Positions 1-9,800 of a stretch of DNA of 41,472 nucleotides are shown here, piece by piece. Numbering within the stretch: position 1 is the first letter of the stretch; every line of letters starts with the position of its first letter. The position numbers and the translations under genes were made by a program. Source of the DNA: Lachnospiraceae bacterium. GTDB lineage: Bacteria; Bacillota; Clostridia; Lachnospirales; Lachnospiraceae. Under the pieces are notes generated by a model. That model saw only the letters and a list, made by a program, of their open reading frames with translations. It was not told where the DNA came from and searched no databases. The DNA lies in contig JAAVXK010000054.1 of NCBI GenBank assembly GCA_022790615.1, forward strand, positions 1-41,472, written 5' to 3'.

Positions 1-570
1 GAAAGGTACCGGTTAGAGGATTTTGAAATTGACGGGGACTATGTCGACTATATTATTGTAAGGTCTGATTTTGGCGGATATGATTATGCGGATTTCATGA
101 AAGGAACGGTAAAATATTCGTTGCAGCGTGTCAACTGGAATACGGGAGAGATTGTAAGCTTTCATGAGCTTCCGAGACCGTGCCAGAAGCTGTGCGGGGG
201 CTTCCCATACGGAACGGACATGAACTCATTTTACAAATATTCCAAAGATGGCAGGGAATGTTTGTGGGAGAATATGCTGCCGGAAGGGAAGGCGTCTCTG
301 GGAAAGCGTTCTCGTGATGTGCTAAAGCAGAAGTATTGTGTGACAGAAGGGAAACTGTTCTACGCCAACGTAAACGGGGTGTACATGTTAAGTACGCTTG
401 AGAACAACTCGGCGCCCCAAAGGCTTATAACTGCCCGGGAATGCCCGGCTCTTAAAGACGGTCTTTCGATAGTCGTACAGATATTGGCAGTTAACGAGAA
501 GTGTTTTTACATGACCGTATCAGGTGAAAACGGCCGGCCAGATTACCTGTTCCGGTACAGAAAAAGATGA
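1..570 (+). CDS. Tandem paralogue of unknown secreted protein, C-terminal part
   Basis: The reading frame is open from base 1, so the gene begins before the window; the first ATG (97) is internal. The visible part, about 189 residues, aligns along its length with the C-terminal half of the next gene. Shared stretches include DFEIDGDYVDY versus DFEINGEYVDF, YSLQRVNWNTGEIV versus YSLQRFKWKTGEIV, and LPRPCQKLCGG in both. DNA identity over 170-270 is high, which points to a fairly recent tandem duplication. The repeated aromatic and acidic strands could form a propeller-like or beta-rich fold, but no known family was recognised. It ends in YRKR and is followed 18 bases later by the paralogue, so the two are probably co-transcribed. 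Confidence 0.75.
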   Translation, partial: ERYRLEDFEIDGDYVDYIIVRSDFGGYDYADFMKGTVKYSLQRVNWNTGEIVSFHELPRPCQKLCGGFPYGTDMNSFYKYSKDGRECLWENMLPEGKASLGKRSRDVLKQKYCVTEGKLFYANVNGVYMLSTLENNSAPQRLITARECPALKDGLSIVVQILAVNEKCFYMTVSGENGRPDYLFRYRKR

Positions 571-588
571 TAGAGGGGGATAAAGCCT

Positions 589-1758
589 ATGAATAAAAGA
601 AACATATTTGTAACAGTATTGTGCATTAGTGCAGTATTATGCGGGCTTTGCAGTACTTTTACAGATGCCGCGGCAAAAAATAAAAGCGGTTATACCAAGA
701 AGTCACTGAAGCTTGATTTTGAGGGTAAATATGGGGACTATTTTTCGTTGGCAGGCGGAGAGGATAATACTCGAATGGGACATAGAATTAGTTTGGACTA
801 CAATGAAAAAGACAGACTGTGCCTTCTTTATTTATTAAATGAAACGGATGAAAACGGCAGGATATATCACAGCCATTATGTGAGGAGCTGGCCTTTAAAA
901 GGCAAAGAGACGGACAGAGTCGTAAAATGCAAAAAAAGGTATGACGAATGTCCTGTAAGGGATTATTATGATATAGTAAAAATAAATGAAGATGGAATGA
1001 TCTTCTCTGCCGGATGGACATGGCTCAATCCGGATGACGTAAGCAGGAGAAGGCCGGGCGTAAAGTTTAAGGCGGTAGGCAGGAATGGAAAGGTGTTGTC
1101 GAGCTTCCCCCCTAATGAGGCCACATCGTTTTTCGATGCAGGGGCAACGGACGGGGACGGTATGCGCAATGAGTATTATGAGATTAAGGACTTTGAGATA
1201 AACGGAGAATACGTTGATTTTATATTCGAGAGGACGGATTATAATTCAGAGGCAAATGAGACTCGGTATTCACTGCAGCGGTTTAAATGGAAAACCGGGG
1301 AGATAGTAAGAAATTGTGAACTTCCGAGACCGTGCCAGAAGCTGTGCGGGGGTTATCCGTATGGGACGGATGACGTGTCATTTTACAAATATTCAAAAAA
1401 TGGCGGGAAATGTTTGTGGGAGCATGCCGTGCCTAAGGAGAAGACGCCGGCAAATATTCGTACCCTTTATCCCGTAAAGAATGATTACCGCCTTGAACAG
1501 AAACGCGCCTACGATGTAGTTGACGGCAAAATATATTTTTCAAATGTAAACGGTGTGTATATGTTAGATACGAAGCATAACAAATCGAAACCAAAAAAGC
1601 TGATAACTGCTAAGGATTGTCCCAAACTCAAACGCGCCATGTCGTGCGTTGTTGATTTGGTTGCGGTAAATGAGAATCTTTTTTATATTGCAATAGGGGA
1701 AGATATGTTTTTGGGGGACCCGGAAGACGTCTATCTGTATCAGTATAGTAAGAGATGA
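589..1758 (+). CDS. Secreted protein of unknown function, tandem paralogue
   Basis: 389 residues. The N-terminus has Lys/Arg (MNKRN), a hydrophobic core to about residue 25 and a likely signal peptidase site after TDAAA, so it is probably exported. A GAGGGGG ribosome binding site sits 8 bases before the ATG. The mature protein is rich in Tyr, Asp and Lys, with strand-like repeats of the type YDIVKINEDGMIFSAG and YSLQRFKWKTGEIV; a beta-propeller is possible but not shown. Conserved cysteines in LPRPCQKLCGG are shared with the upstream paralogue. No catalytic motif, membrane anchor or cell-wall sorting signal is visible. The function is unknown. Confidence 0.8.
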   Translation: MNKRNIFVTVLCISAVLCGLCSTFTDAAAKNKSGYTKKSLKLDFEGKYGDYFSLAGGEDNTRMGHRISLDYNEKDRLCLLYLLNETDENGRIYHSHYVRSWPLKGKETDRVVKCKKRYDECPVRDYYDIVKINEDGMIFSAGWTWLNPDDVSRRRPGVKFKAVGRNGKVLSSFPPNEATSFFDAGATDGDGMRNEYYEIKDFEINGEYVDFIFERTDYNSEANETRYSLQRFKWKTGEIVRNCELPRPCQKLCGGYPYGTDDVSFYKYSKNGGKCLWEHAVPKEKTPANIRTLYPVKNDYRLEQKRAYDVVDGKIYFSNVNGVYMLDTKHNKSKPKKLITAKDCPKLKRAMSCVVDLVAVNENLFYIAIGEDMFLGDPEDVYLYQYSKR

Positions 1759-1783
1759 TTTTGAAAAGATGATACTTAGGAGC

Positions 1784-1807
1784 TTCAGGTGGTAGGTTCA
1801 GGTGGTA
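1784..1807. repeat. Short direct repeat TTCAGGTGGTA x2
   Basis: TTCAGGTGGTA occurs at 1784-1794 and again at 1797-1807, 13 bases apart, just after the stop of the secreted-protein gene. A two-copy slippage repeat is the simplest reading. Confidence 0.5.
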
Positions 1808-1844
1808 TAAGAAACATTTTGCAAAAACAGTTAACATGCTGTAT

Positions 1845-1886
1845 AATACTTCCGGCTGTGTAATTATTTATGCGGCCGGAAGTATT
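1845..1886 (+). terminator. Stem-loop terminator after the tandem paralogues
   Basis: A perfect 12-bp inverted repeat, AATACTTCCGGC (1845-1856) and GCCGGAAGTATT (1875-1886), encloses an 18-base loop. It lies 86 bases after the stop codon and is followed by an AT-rich tract with only a short U-run, so it is probably an intrinsic terminator of moderate strength. Confidence 0.65.
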
Positions 1887-1935
1887 TCTAATATAATAAA
1901 AAACTGCTTCGCAATTTCCTATTATATAAGAAGCG

Positions 1936-2030
1936 CTCCGCTAAGGATGCGCACTTGCGCGAGATGTAGTTAGTTGCATTCGCAACACGCGCTTGGCGCG
2001 GAGAATGTCGCAAACGACATTCTCTTTGTT
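1936..2030. repeat. Cluster of four consecutive short hairpins
   Basis: Four perfect stem-loops follow each other almost without gaps: GCGC-ACTT-GCGC (1949-1960), GTTGC-ATTC-GCAAC (1973-1986), CGCGC-TTG-GCGCG (1988-2000) and GAGAATGTCG-CAAA-CGACATTCTC (2001-2024). The last is followed by TTTGTT and would work as a terminator. CTCCGC (1936-1941) can also pair with GCGGAG (1998-2003), closing the whole group. No ORF fits. It looks like a structured intergenic repeat or small RNA rather than random sequence; the local GC is higher than in the flanks. Confidence 0.55.
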
Positions 2031-2070
2031 CCTTATGATAAAAGTAAGGCAGGCGGGAATCTTTGTTTTA

Positions 2071-2099
2071 TTGACAAACATATGTTTGTATGATATAAG
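2071..2099 (+). promoter_or_regulatory. Sigma-A-type promoter of the topoisomerase genes
   Basis: TTGACA (2071-2076) and TATAAG (2094-2099) are separated by 17 bases, giving a near-consensus housekeeping promoter. Predicted transcription starts near 2106, about 100 bases before the subunit B start codon. Confidence 0.7.
2074..2089. promoter_or_regulatory. Perfect 16-bp palindromic operator candidate
   Basis: ACAAACATATGTTTGT is a perfect palindrome that overlaps the -35 box and spacer of the promoter, so a bound protein would block initiation. The centre resembles the Gram-positive LexA box (consensus CGAACNNNNGTTCG) but has A and T in place of the conserved G and C of each half-site. LexA control is therefore only a suggestion; another dimeric repressor is equally possible. 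Confidence 0.5.
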
Positions 2100-2204
2100 A
2101 TAATAATATATGTTTTACCTTGTGACGTTAAGCTGGATATCCGCATGGGTGGGGGTATCCGACGGATTGTCTGCGGGTATTACAGGTTCGTGCAGGAGGT
2201 TCGT

Positions 2205-4139
2205 ATGGAAAGCTATACAGGTAGTCAGATTGTTGTTTTGGAAGGACTTGAGGCGGTCAGGAAGCGTCCGGGAATGTACATAGGAAGTACCGGGACGAGG
2301 GGGCTCCATCATCTCATATGGGAGATTCTTGACAACGGAATAGATGAACATCTGGCTGGATTTTGTGATGAGATAATAATAACGCTCGGAAAGGACGGCT
2401 CCGTTACCGTACATGACAACGGGCGCGGTGTTCCGGTAGATATACATCCGACAAAAAAAATACCGACGGTCCGTGTTGTATATACAATGCTTCACGCCGG
2501 CGGCAAGTTTGGAAACTCCGTGTATAAGGTGTCGGGAGGCCTGCACGGCGTCGGTGCGTCTGTGGTAAATGCACTTTCTACAAAAATGATTGTCGAGGTA
2601 AGGCGCGGCGGTCTTGTGTTCCGGGATGAATACAAGGATGGCGGGCATCCCGTAACCATGCTTGAGAAGGGCATGATACCGGCAGTCGGCAAATGTAACA
2701 AATCCGACACGGGAACGAAGGTTACGTTTTATCCTGACGCTGAAATATTTGACACGGTTGATTTTAAGAGTGAAACCATACGCAGGAAGCTTCGTGAGAT
2801 AGCTTATCTGAATAAAGGTTTAAAGCTTATTTTTAAGGACGAGAAGCACGGCGAAACCCATACGTACTATGAGGAAGATGGAATTAAGAGCTATATAACG
2901 CACATTATAAAAAATATGAAAGAGGCTGCGTCTGATATAGCCGTATTGCACGACGAACCTATATATATAGAAGGAAAAAGCAGCGATATCGAGGTGGAGA
3001 TTGCGCTGCAATATACGACCAACTACAGTGAACAGATTAATTCATACTGCAACAGAATTAACACGTCCGAGGGCGGAACGCTCGTAACGGGTTTTAAGAC
3101 CGCGCTGACGAGGGTTATGAACCAGTATGCGAAAGAGCTCGGTATGGTGAAGGAGAAGGAGAAACTGGACGGAAGGGATTACCGCAACGGTCTTGTAACC
3201 ATTATATCAATCAAGCATCCGGACCCGCAGTTTGAGGGACAGACGAAGACCAAGCTTGGAAACTCGGACGCGCAGATGGCTGTCGACGAAGTATTCAGCA
3301 GGGAGATACAGTTATACTTTGATAAAAACATAGAGATTCTGAAAAAAATACTTGACAATTCAATGCGCGCCTACAATGCAAGAAAGGCGGGGGATAAGGC
3401 ACGCAACGCGGTGCTCAAGCAGCTTAACGACTTTGACGTAAGAAGCAAGCTTGCGTCGTGCTCGTCAAAAAAGGCTGCGGAATGTGAGATATACATTGTC
3501 GAGGGAGACTCGGCAGGCGGTACCGTAAAGACTGCGAGGAACAGAAAGACGCAGGCCGTTCTTCCACTCAGGGGCAAGATTCTCAATGTCGAGAAAGCGA
3601 CGCTTGAGAAGATTCTTGTAAACGCCGAGATTAAGACTATGATTGCGGCGTTCGGCTGCGGAATAGGGGATGATTTTGACATTAGTAAACTCAGGTATGA
3701 CAAGATTATAATACTGACCGATGCCGATGTGGACGGGGAGCACATCAGTACGCTGCTTCTGACGTTTTTTTACAGGTTCATGCCGGAACTTCTGACGGAA
3801 GGCAAGGTATACATGGGCCTGCCGCCGCTCTACAAGGTGGATTACAATGAGGGGAAGAAGAAAGAGTCCCGTTATCTGTTCAACGACCATGAGCTTGAAA
3901 AGTTCAGGAAAACAGGGAAAAAGATTACGGGGCTTCAGAGATACAAAGGGCTCGGGGAGATGGATGCGGCGCAGTTGAAGGAGACGACGCTTGACCCGGC
4001 ATCGCGTACGCTTGCGAGGGTGTCAATCAGCGATTCGATTGAGGCGGACCGTATTACTACACTGCTTATGAGCAGCAGCGTACCGCCGAGAAGGGCATTT
4101 ATAATGGAAGAAGCACAGTATGCGAACCTCGACGTTTAA
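2205..4139 (+). CDS. Type IIA DNA topoisomerase, subunit B (ParE/GyrB-type)
   Basis: ATPase subunit of a gyrase/topoisomerase IV-type enzyme. The start at 2205 is chosen because AGGAGG (2194-2199) lies 5 bases before it; an upstream in-frame start at 2145 lacks a site. The 644 residues show the GHKL ATPase (EILDNGIDEH near 40, HDNGRGVP, GGLHGVGASVVNALS), then the TOPRIM domain with EGDSAGG (Glu about 433) and DADVDG (Asp about 506), then the C-terminal YKGLGEMDAAQLKETT. The length matches ParE and short GyrB. Paired with the A subunit 98 bases downstream that lacks an evident GyrA box, it is more likely the topoisomerase IV-like second pair of Lachnospiraceae than the gyrase next to dnaA/recF. 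Confidence 0.9.
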   Translation: MESYTGSQIVVLEGLEAVRKRPGMYIGSTGTRGLHHLIWEILDNGIDEHLAGFCDEIIITLGKDGSVTVHDNGRGVPVDIHPTKKIPTVRVVYTMLHAGGKFGNSVYKVSGGLHGVGASVVNALSTKMIVEVRRGGLVFRDEYKDGGHPVTMLEKGMIPAVGKCNKSDTGTKVTFYPDAEIFDTVDFKSETIRRKLREIAYLNKGLKLIFKDEKHGETHTYYEEDGIKSYITHIIKNMKEAASDIAVLHDEPIYIEGKSSDIEVEIALQYTTNYSEQINSYCNRINTSEGGTLVTGFKTALTRVMNQYAKELGMVKEKEKLDGRDYRNGLVTIISIKHPDPQFEGQTKTKLGNSDAQMAVDEVFSREIQLYFDKNIEILKKILDNSMRAYNARKAGDKARNAVLKQLNDFDVRSKLASCSSKKAAECEIYIVEGDSAGGTVKTARNRKTQAVLPLRGKILNVEKATLEKILVNAEIKTMIAAFGCGIGDDFDISKLRYDKIIILTDADVDGEHISTLLLTFFYRFMPELLTEGKVYMGLPPLYKVDYNEGKKKESRYLFNDHELEKFRKTGKKITGLQRYKGLGEMDAAQLKETTLDPASRTLARVSISDSIEADRITTLLMSSSVPPRRAFIMEEAQYANLDV

Positions 4140-4160
4140 ATTACAATAGGCATCACACTA

Positions 4161-4195
4161 GCAGGAATATCAGTGGGACGTACTTTGATTCCTGC
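4161..4195 (+). other. Stem-loop between topoisomerase subunit genes
   Basis: GCAGGAAT (4161-4168) pairs perfectly with ATTCCTGC (4188-4195) around a 19-base loop in the 98-base gap. There is no U-run, so it is more likely an mRNA processing or attenuation hairpin than a full terminator. Confidence 0.4.
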
Positions 4196-4237
4196 GTAAA
4201 ACAGCGGTTTTAACATTATTTGGAGGGAATGGATAAG

Positions 4238-6511
4238 ATGGCACGAAAAAAGAAGGAAGAAGCTGTTACGGTTGAGAACATAATATCGATGGATTTTGCC
4301 GAGGAAATGAAGACATCATTCAGGGACTATGCCATGAGCGTAATAATATCGAGGGCGCTGCCGGATGTAAGGGACGGGCTGAAGCCGGTTCAGAGGCGTA
4401 TTCTGTACGCTATGAAAGAGCTTGGGCTTGGGCCGGACAAGCCGCACAGAAAGAGTGCGAGAATTGTCGGTGATACAATGGGTAAATACCATCCTCACGG
4501 TGACGGCTCTATCTATGACGCGCTCGTGCGTATGACAGAGGATTATTCGCTCTCAGTGCCGCTTGTGGACGGACATGGAAACTTCGGCTCGATTGACGGC
4601 GACAGCGCGGCGGCGATGCGATATACCGAGGCAAGGCTTTCTTCTGCGGCGATGACAATGCTGTCGCATCTGGAGAAAGGCCTTGTTGACTTTGTGCCTA
4701 ACTTTGACGAGAGTGAGAAAGAACCGAGCGTCCTTCCGGCCATGCTGCCGAACCTTCTTATAAACGGAACTACCGGAATTGCCGTAGGAATGGCAACAAA
4801 CATTCCGCCTCACAATCCGGCGGAAGTCATAAGCGGCGTCATAGCATGTATCGACAGGCCGGGCATTTCACTTGAAAAGCTCATGGAGTATATACCGGGG
4901 CCTGATTTCCCGACGGGAGGAACAATCATAAATAAGGAAGATATAAAAGAAATATATGCCTCCGGTGAGGGGAGGCTCCGGGTGCGCGCAAAAACCGTAA
5001 TTGAACCGGGTGAGAACGGGCGCACGAATATCATTGTAACGGAAATTCCGTACACGATAGCAGGAAACAAGACGAAGCTCGTCGAGAGCCTTGCACAGCT
5101 TACAAAGGACAAAGTATTTGACGAGATATACGATGTGAGGGATGAGTCGGGCGAGGATATCAGAATCGTCATTGAGGTTAAAAAAGACCGGGATGCGGGG
5201 AACCTGCTGAACGGATTGTACAAAAAAACGCCTATGGAGGACACGTACGGCGTGAACCTTCTGGCCGTGAAGGACAAGCAGCCTATACAGTTCGGGCTCA
5301 AACCTATGATTGAAGAGTTTATTGAATTTCAGAAGGAGCTGTACACAAAGGAATATGAACATTTACTTGAAAAAGCAAACGCAAGGCTTGAGATAGTAAA
5401 CGGACTTATCAAGGCGACGGATGTAATAGATTTGATTATAGAGATACTTAGGGGGAGCCGCTCGCTCGCACAGGCAAAGGGATGTCTCATTAGCGGTGAC
5501 ACGACCGACATTCAGTTTAAGAGCAGCCTGTCCGCAAAACAGGCCGCACAGCTTGATTTTTCCGAGAGACAGGCGGACGCGATTCTTGCGATGCCGTTGT
5601 CAAAGCTTATAGGGCTTGAAATTCTTAAGCTTCACGAGGAGGGTGAGAGCCTGTCTTCAGATATAACCGATTATATGAGGATTCTCGGTGATGAGAAAGA
5701 GCTGTTAAAAGTTATCAAGACACGTCTCAGGGGGTATATGAAAGAATTCAGCTGTGAACGCAAGACAGAGCTTGCGACAGTTGAGAATAAGGTATATGTT
5801 GAGAAAATTGTCGTGGAGGAGTTATACATTCTTATAGACAGGTTTGGATATACTAAATGTGTTGACGCGGCCGCCTATAACAGGCTTACGGCCGAGACGC
5901 TTTCGGAATTTTCGCATGTCGTTTCTATGCAGAGCGACGACAAGCTCTGTGTGTTCACGGCGGAGGGGAACCTGCACCACGTGAAAGCTTCTGCGATACC
6001 TAGATGCAGAGCGAAGGACAAAGGGACGCTCATTCATACGCTCTGTAAGTTCAGCGACGAGGAGGTTGTCGCATACATGTCGTTTGAGGAAATGTTTGAA
6101 TCCATTCTTTTGTTTGTAACGAAAAAAGGGTATATTAAGCTTGTATCGGGCGCAGGATTTGAGACAAACAGGACGACGATTGTTTCGACAAAGCTTGACG
6201 ATGGGGACAGGCTTGTGTGTGTAAAGAGGATGTCCGCTTCTGAGTATTCGGCAAATGACAACAAGGTATCGATGATTACTGCCAAGGGACAGTCGCTTGG
6301 ATTCATGCTGTCGGAGGTGAGTGAGTTCAAGAAGACAAGCCGCGGCGTCAAGGGAATAACTCTTGAAAATGACGACAGCGTGGCATACTGTACATGCCTG
6401 CCTTTGGGACAGGAGACGGATACCTATAACGGAAGGACAGTGAATTTGAAAAAGATAAGGACGCGAAAGAGGGGGCAGAAACCGCAGAAGGCGTCGGGAG
6501 TTATTGAATAA
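4238..6511 (+). CDS. Type IIA DNA topoisomerase, subunit A (ParC/GyrA-type)
   Basis: DNA-breaking subunit. The start at 4238 (MARKKKEE) is preferred because GGAGGG (4222-4227) is 10 bases upstream; in-frame starts at 4220 (TTG) and 4229 overlap or crowd that site. The 757 residues include the N-terminal SYAMSVI-like motif ([18 protein letters not shown]), [15 protein letters not shown], and [10 protein letters not shown] with the catalytic Tyr at about 129. The C-terminal part has blade-like repeats ([19 protein letters not shown]), but the QRRGGKG-type GyrA box is not seen, which argues for decatenating ParC-like activity rather than supercoiling. The partner is the subunit B gene just upstream. 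Confidence 0.9.
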   Translation: MARKKKEEAVTVENIISMDFAEEMKTSFRDYAMSVIISRALPDVRDGLKPVQRRILYAMKELGLGPDKPHRKSARIVGDTMGKYHPHGDGSIYDALVRMTEDYSLSVPLVDGHGNFGSIDGDSAAAMRYTEARLSSAAMTMLSHLEKGLVDFVPNFDESEKEPSVLPAMLPNLLINGTTGIAVGMATNIPPHNPAEVISGVIACIDRPGISLEKLMEYIPGPDFPTGGTIINKEDIKEIYASGEGRLRVRAKTVIEPGENGRTNIIVTEIPYTIAGNKTKLVESLAQLTKDKVFDEIYDVRDESGEDIRIVIEVKKDRDAGNLLNGLYKKTPMEDTYGVNLLAVKDKQPIQFGLKPMIEEFIEFQKELYTKEYEHLLEKANARLEIVNGLIKATDVIDLIIEILRGSRSLAQAKGCLISGDTTDIQFKSSLSAKQAAQLDFSERQADAILAMPLSKLIGLEILKLHEEGESLSSDITDYMRILGDEKELLKVIKTRLRGYMKEFSCERKTELATVENKVYVEKIVVEELYILIDRFGYTKCVDAAAYNRLTAETLSEFSHVVSMQSDDKLCVFTAEGNLHHVKASAIPRCRAKDKGTLIHTLCKFSDEEVVAYMSFEEMFESILLFVTKKGYIKLVSGAGFETNRTTIVSTKLDDGDRLVCVKRMSASEYSANDNKVSMITAKGQSLGFMLSEVSEFKKTSRGVKGITLENDDSVAYCTCLPLGQETDTYNGRTVNLKKIRTRKRGQKPQKASGVIE

Positions 6512-6535
6512 TCAGCAATTAATCACTATAATTCA

Positions 6536-6564
6536 TGGAATGCATGTGAGGGATACTATATAAT
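6536..6564 (+). promoter_or_regulatory. Candidate promoter of the structured RNA
   Basis: A consensus -10 TATAAT (6559-6564) lies 17 bases after a weak -35-like TGGAAT (6536-6541). Predicted initiation, at about 6571, coincides with the first base of the closing stem of the structured RNA. Confidence 0.5.
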
Positions 6565-6570
6565 TAAGGA

Positions 6571-6735
6571 AAATCTTAGGACCGAGGCGGAGCGTAGCTC
6601 CAGGCAGCCATGCAAGCAAGGCTATTTGGCGGTGTTGAAAATCCGGGAGATGTTCGTCCGGCGCTGACCCAAGTAGAGCGTAGAAGCCTGTTCAGGAAAG
6701 CCCGGAACGGAATGTGAACCGTGCGGTCAGGATTT
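6571..6735 (+). ncRNA. Compact structured RNA (candidate ncRNA or 5' leader), family unassigned
   Basis: The ends pair with each other: AAATCTT (6571-6577) with AGGATTT (6729-6735, one G-U), then GACCG (6580-6584) with CGGTC (6724-6728). Inside are GGAGC-GTA-GCTCC (6589-6601), AGCC/GGCT (6606-6609/6620-6623), a CCGG/CCGG hairpin around 6643-6661, CCTG-TT-CAGG (near 6687-6696) and ACGG/CCGT (6707-6710/6719-6722). No ORF fits and GC is higher than in the flanks. It ends 66 bases before the lacZ start with no terminator between, so it could be a riboswitch-like leader. Size and style also recall HEARO/omega-RNA elements found without their iscB gene, but that assignment is unverified. Confidence 0.5.
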
Positions 6736-6801
6736 GCATGAATGCTTATATTGCATATATGCTGAAGAGTATGTGTTAAAACGAATGGAGGTATTTAATT
6801 A

Positions 6802-9800
6802 ATGGCTAAGAACGGAAAAAAGTTTGATTACGGGATTGTGGCAAATCCCGAGATATTTCAGGTGAACCGAAAGGAGCCGGTTAGCACGCACCACTATGAA
6901 AACGGTGAAAAGCTCGTGCTCTGCCTTAACGGGGAATACAAATTTAATTTTTCCAAAAATTATGAGGAGTGTCCGCAGGATTTTTGGGAGGACGGCTATG
7001 ATGTAAGCGGATGGGATACGATTACGGTTCCAGGGCATGTACAGCTGCAGGGCTATGAAGCGCCCCAGTATGTAAATGTGATTTACCCGTGGGATGGACA
7101 CGAGGAGATAACGCCGGGGCAGATTCCCGTTGCATACAATCCCGTATACAGTTATGTCCTTGACACTGAAGTTCCGGATAATTTCCTAAAGAGAGCATAT
7201 ATATCGTTTCAGGGCGTCGAGAGCGCGTTTGCATTGTGGGTAAACGGCGCATACGTAGGTTACAGCGAGGATACGTTCGACGCGTCCGATTTTGATATAT
7301 CGGATTACGTGAAAACCGGGAAAAACCGGATTGCGGTGCAGGTGTTCAAATGGTCGTCGGGAAGCTGGCTTGAAGACCAGGATTTCTGGAGGCTTGGAGG
7401 AATATTCAGGGACGTCTATATGTACACGACGCCGGACATCCACATAGAAGATATATTTGTTAAAACAAGATTTGATAAAAATGACTACTCCAGGTCAAGG
7501 CTGTCGGTTAATATGAAAATAGGAGACTATACAAATACATCATACTCGTATACCGTAGAACTTGCCGAACATGAAACCGATATAAAGAACAAATTATATG
7601 AGACGGATATGTACTCGTACGTCAATCCGGTGAAAATATATGAGGGAAAGGAAAGCAGCTTTGAATGTGTGGTAAATGAACCGAAGCTCTGGAGCGCGGA
7701 GAAGCCGAATCTGTATATACTTATCATAAGACTGCATGACGCCGACGGCAATATTGTAGAGACGGTAAAGGAGCGTGTCGGATTCAGGGAATTCAAGCTT
7801 GAGGACGGGCTGTTAAAAATAAACGGAAAGCGCATAGTATTTTCAGGCGTCAACAGGCATGATTTCAGCCATGTCAACGGGCGCGCAGTCACAAAGGATG
7901 AGATGGAATGGGATGTAAGGACGATGAAGCGGCACAATATAAACGCCGTAAGAACGAGCCATTATCCAAACCAGAATTATTTTTATACTCTGTGTGACGA
8001 ATACGGATTGTATATGATAGCGGAAAATAACCTTGAGACGCATGGCTCTTGGGCGTATCCGGGTGCGAACGGCCTTGAATCGAAGGTTATTCCATGCGAT
8101 TACCCGGAATGGCACGACGTTCTGCTTGACAGGGCGGCTTCGCTCGTGCAGACGAAGAAAAACCATCCGGCGATTGTCATATGGTCGTGCGGAAACGAGG
8201 CGTTTGGCGGCAAAAACATTTACGATATGTCCAATTACATGCGTGAAATAGATGATACACGGCTTATACATTATGAGGGAATTTTCTGGGACAGAAGGTA
8301 CAACGATACTTCTGACATGGAAAGCCAGATGTACACGGCGACGAAGAATATAGAAAAATTTCTTGCGGAGAACCCTGACAAGCCGTTTATCTGCTGTGAG
8401 TACAGCCATGCCATGGGCAATTCGTGCGGCGGACACAGTTATTATACTACCCTTGCGGAAAATAATCCGCGCTATCAGGGCGGATTCATATGGGATTTTA
8501 TAGACCAGGCCATTCAGGATACAAGCTACAGCGGCCAACAGTATCTTGCGTTTGGCGGGGATTTTGACGACAGGCCGGCCGACGACAATTTCTGCGTCAA
8601 CGGAATCCTTTTTGCGGACAGGACTTTGTCGCCTAAGATGCCTGAAGTCAAGTATAACTATCAGAATATAAGGATTGAGATTACCGGGAACAGGATTAAA
8701 ATAATCAACAAATCACTTTTCACAGATACGTCCGAGTATGATTGCACTCTTGCGCTGTACAACAACGGCGTACATGTGGCCACGGAGAGTATTACTGCAA
8801 AGGCAGAGCCATTGAGGAGCGCCGAGGTGGAGATACCGCAATCCATAACTGAAAAGGCTGAAATGTTATATGGAGATATAACATATATTGTTTTGTTTAC
8901 CCTTAAACATGATACCGTATGGGCTGAAAAAGGTTATGAGATTGCTTTCGGACAGTATACATTTATAAAAAATGCAATACCTGCCAAGGAAGATGCTTCC
9001 GCGGTGAGGCTGTTAAACTGCGATTATACGATTGGCGTAAAGGGAGCTGATTACAGCGCGATATTCCATAAGTTTGCCGGCTTGATTTCATATAAGTACA
9101 AGGATGTCGAGATGCTGAAAAGCCCGCTTGAGCCTAACTTTTGGAGGGCGCCGATTGACAATGACAACGGAAACGGCATGAAATTCAGAGATACTTTCTG
9201 GAAGACGGCAAGTATGTACAAAAAGCCCGAGTTTGTCGGAGCGCATATGGACGGCAACGCGGCGGTTATAGAATACACTTACGCATTTGCGCTCAACGAC
9301 GAAGTTAAGATTGACATGAGGTATACTGCCCACGAGGACGGCAGGATAGAAGTCGCAATGAGTTATAAGGGTTACGAGGACCTCCCTGAGATACCTGAAT
9401 ACGGAATTACCGTAAAAGTTAAGCCTGAATTTAATATGCAGACGTGGTACGGATTGGGACCGGCGGAAAATTACCGCGACCGAAATAACGGCTGTAAGCT
9501 TGGAATATACAACGAAAAGGTTTCGGAGAGCCTGACCCCGTACGTTATACCGCAGGAGTGTGCAAACCATACCGCTATCAGATATACTAAGGTTACGGAT
9601 GAGAATGGTTTTGGGTTGTGTTTTGAATCAAAAGACGCTCCGGGTTATATGGAGGGGAGCGTGCTTCCGTACACGCCGCATGAGCTTGAGAATGCGAGGC
9701 ATATATACGAGCTTCCTCCTGTCAACTACTCGGTTGTAAAACTTGCAAAGGAGCAGATGGGAATCGGAGGGGACGACAGTTGGGGTTCGCGTCCGCACGA

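Noticed and set aside
2145-2204. N-terminal extension of topoisomerase subunit B
   Set aside because: No ribosome binding site there, while AGGAGG fits ATG 2205 and homologues begin near it.
6571-6735. Group II intron fragment
   Set aside because: No domain V-like hairpin or reverse transcriptase remnant; the ends pair with each other as a complete small RNA.
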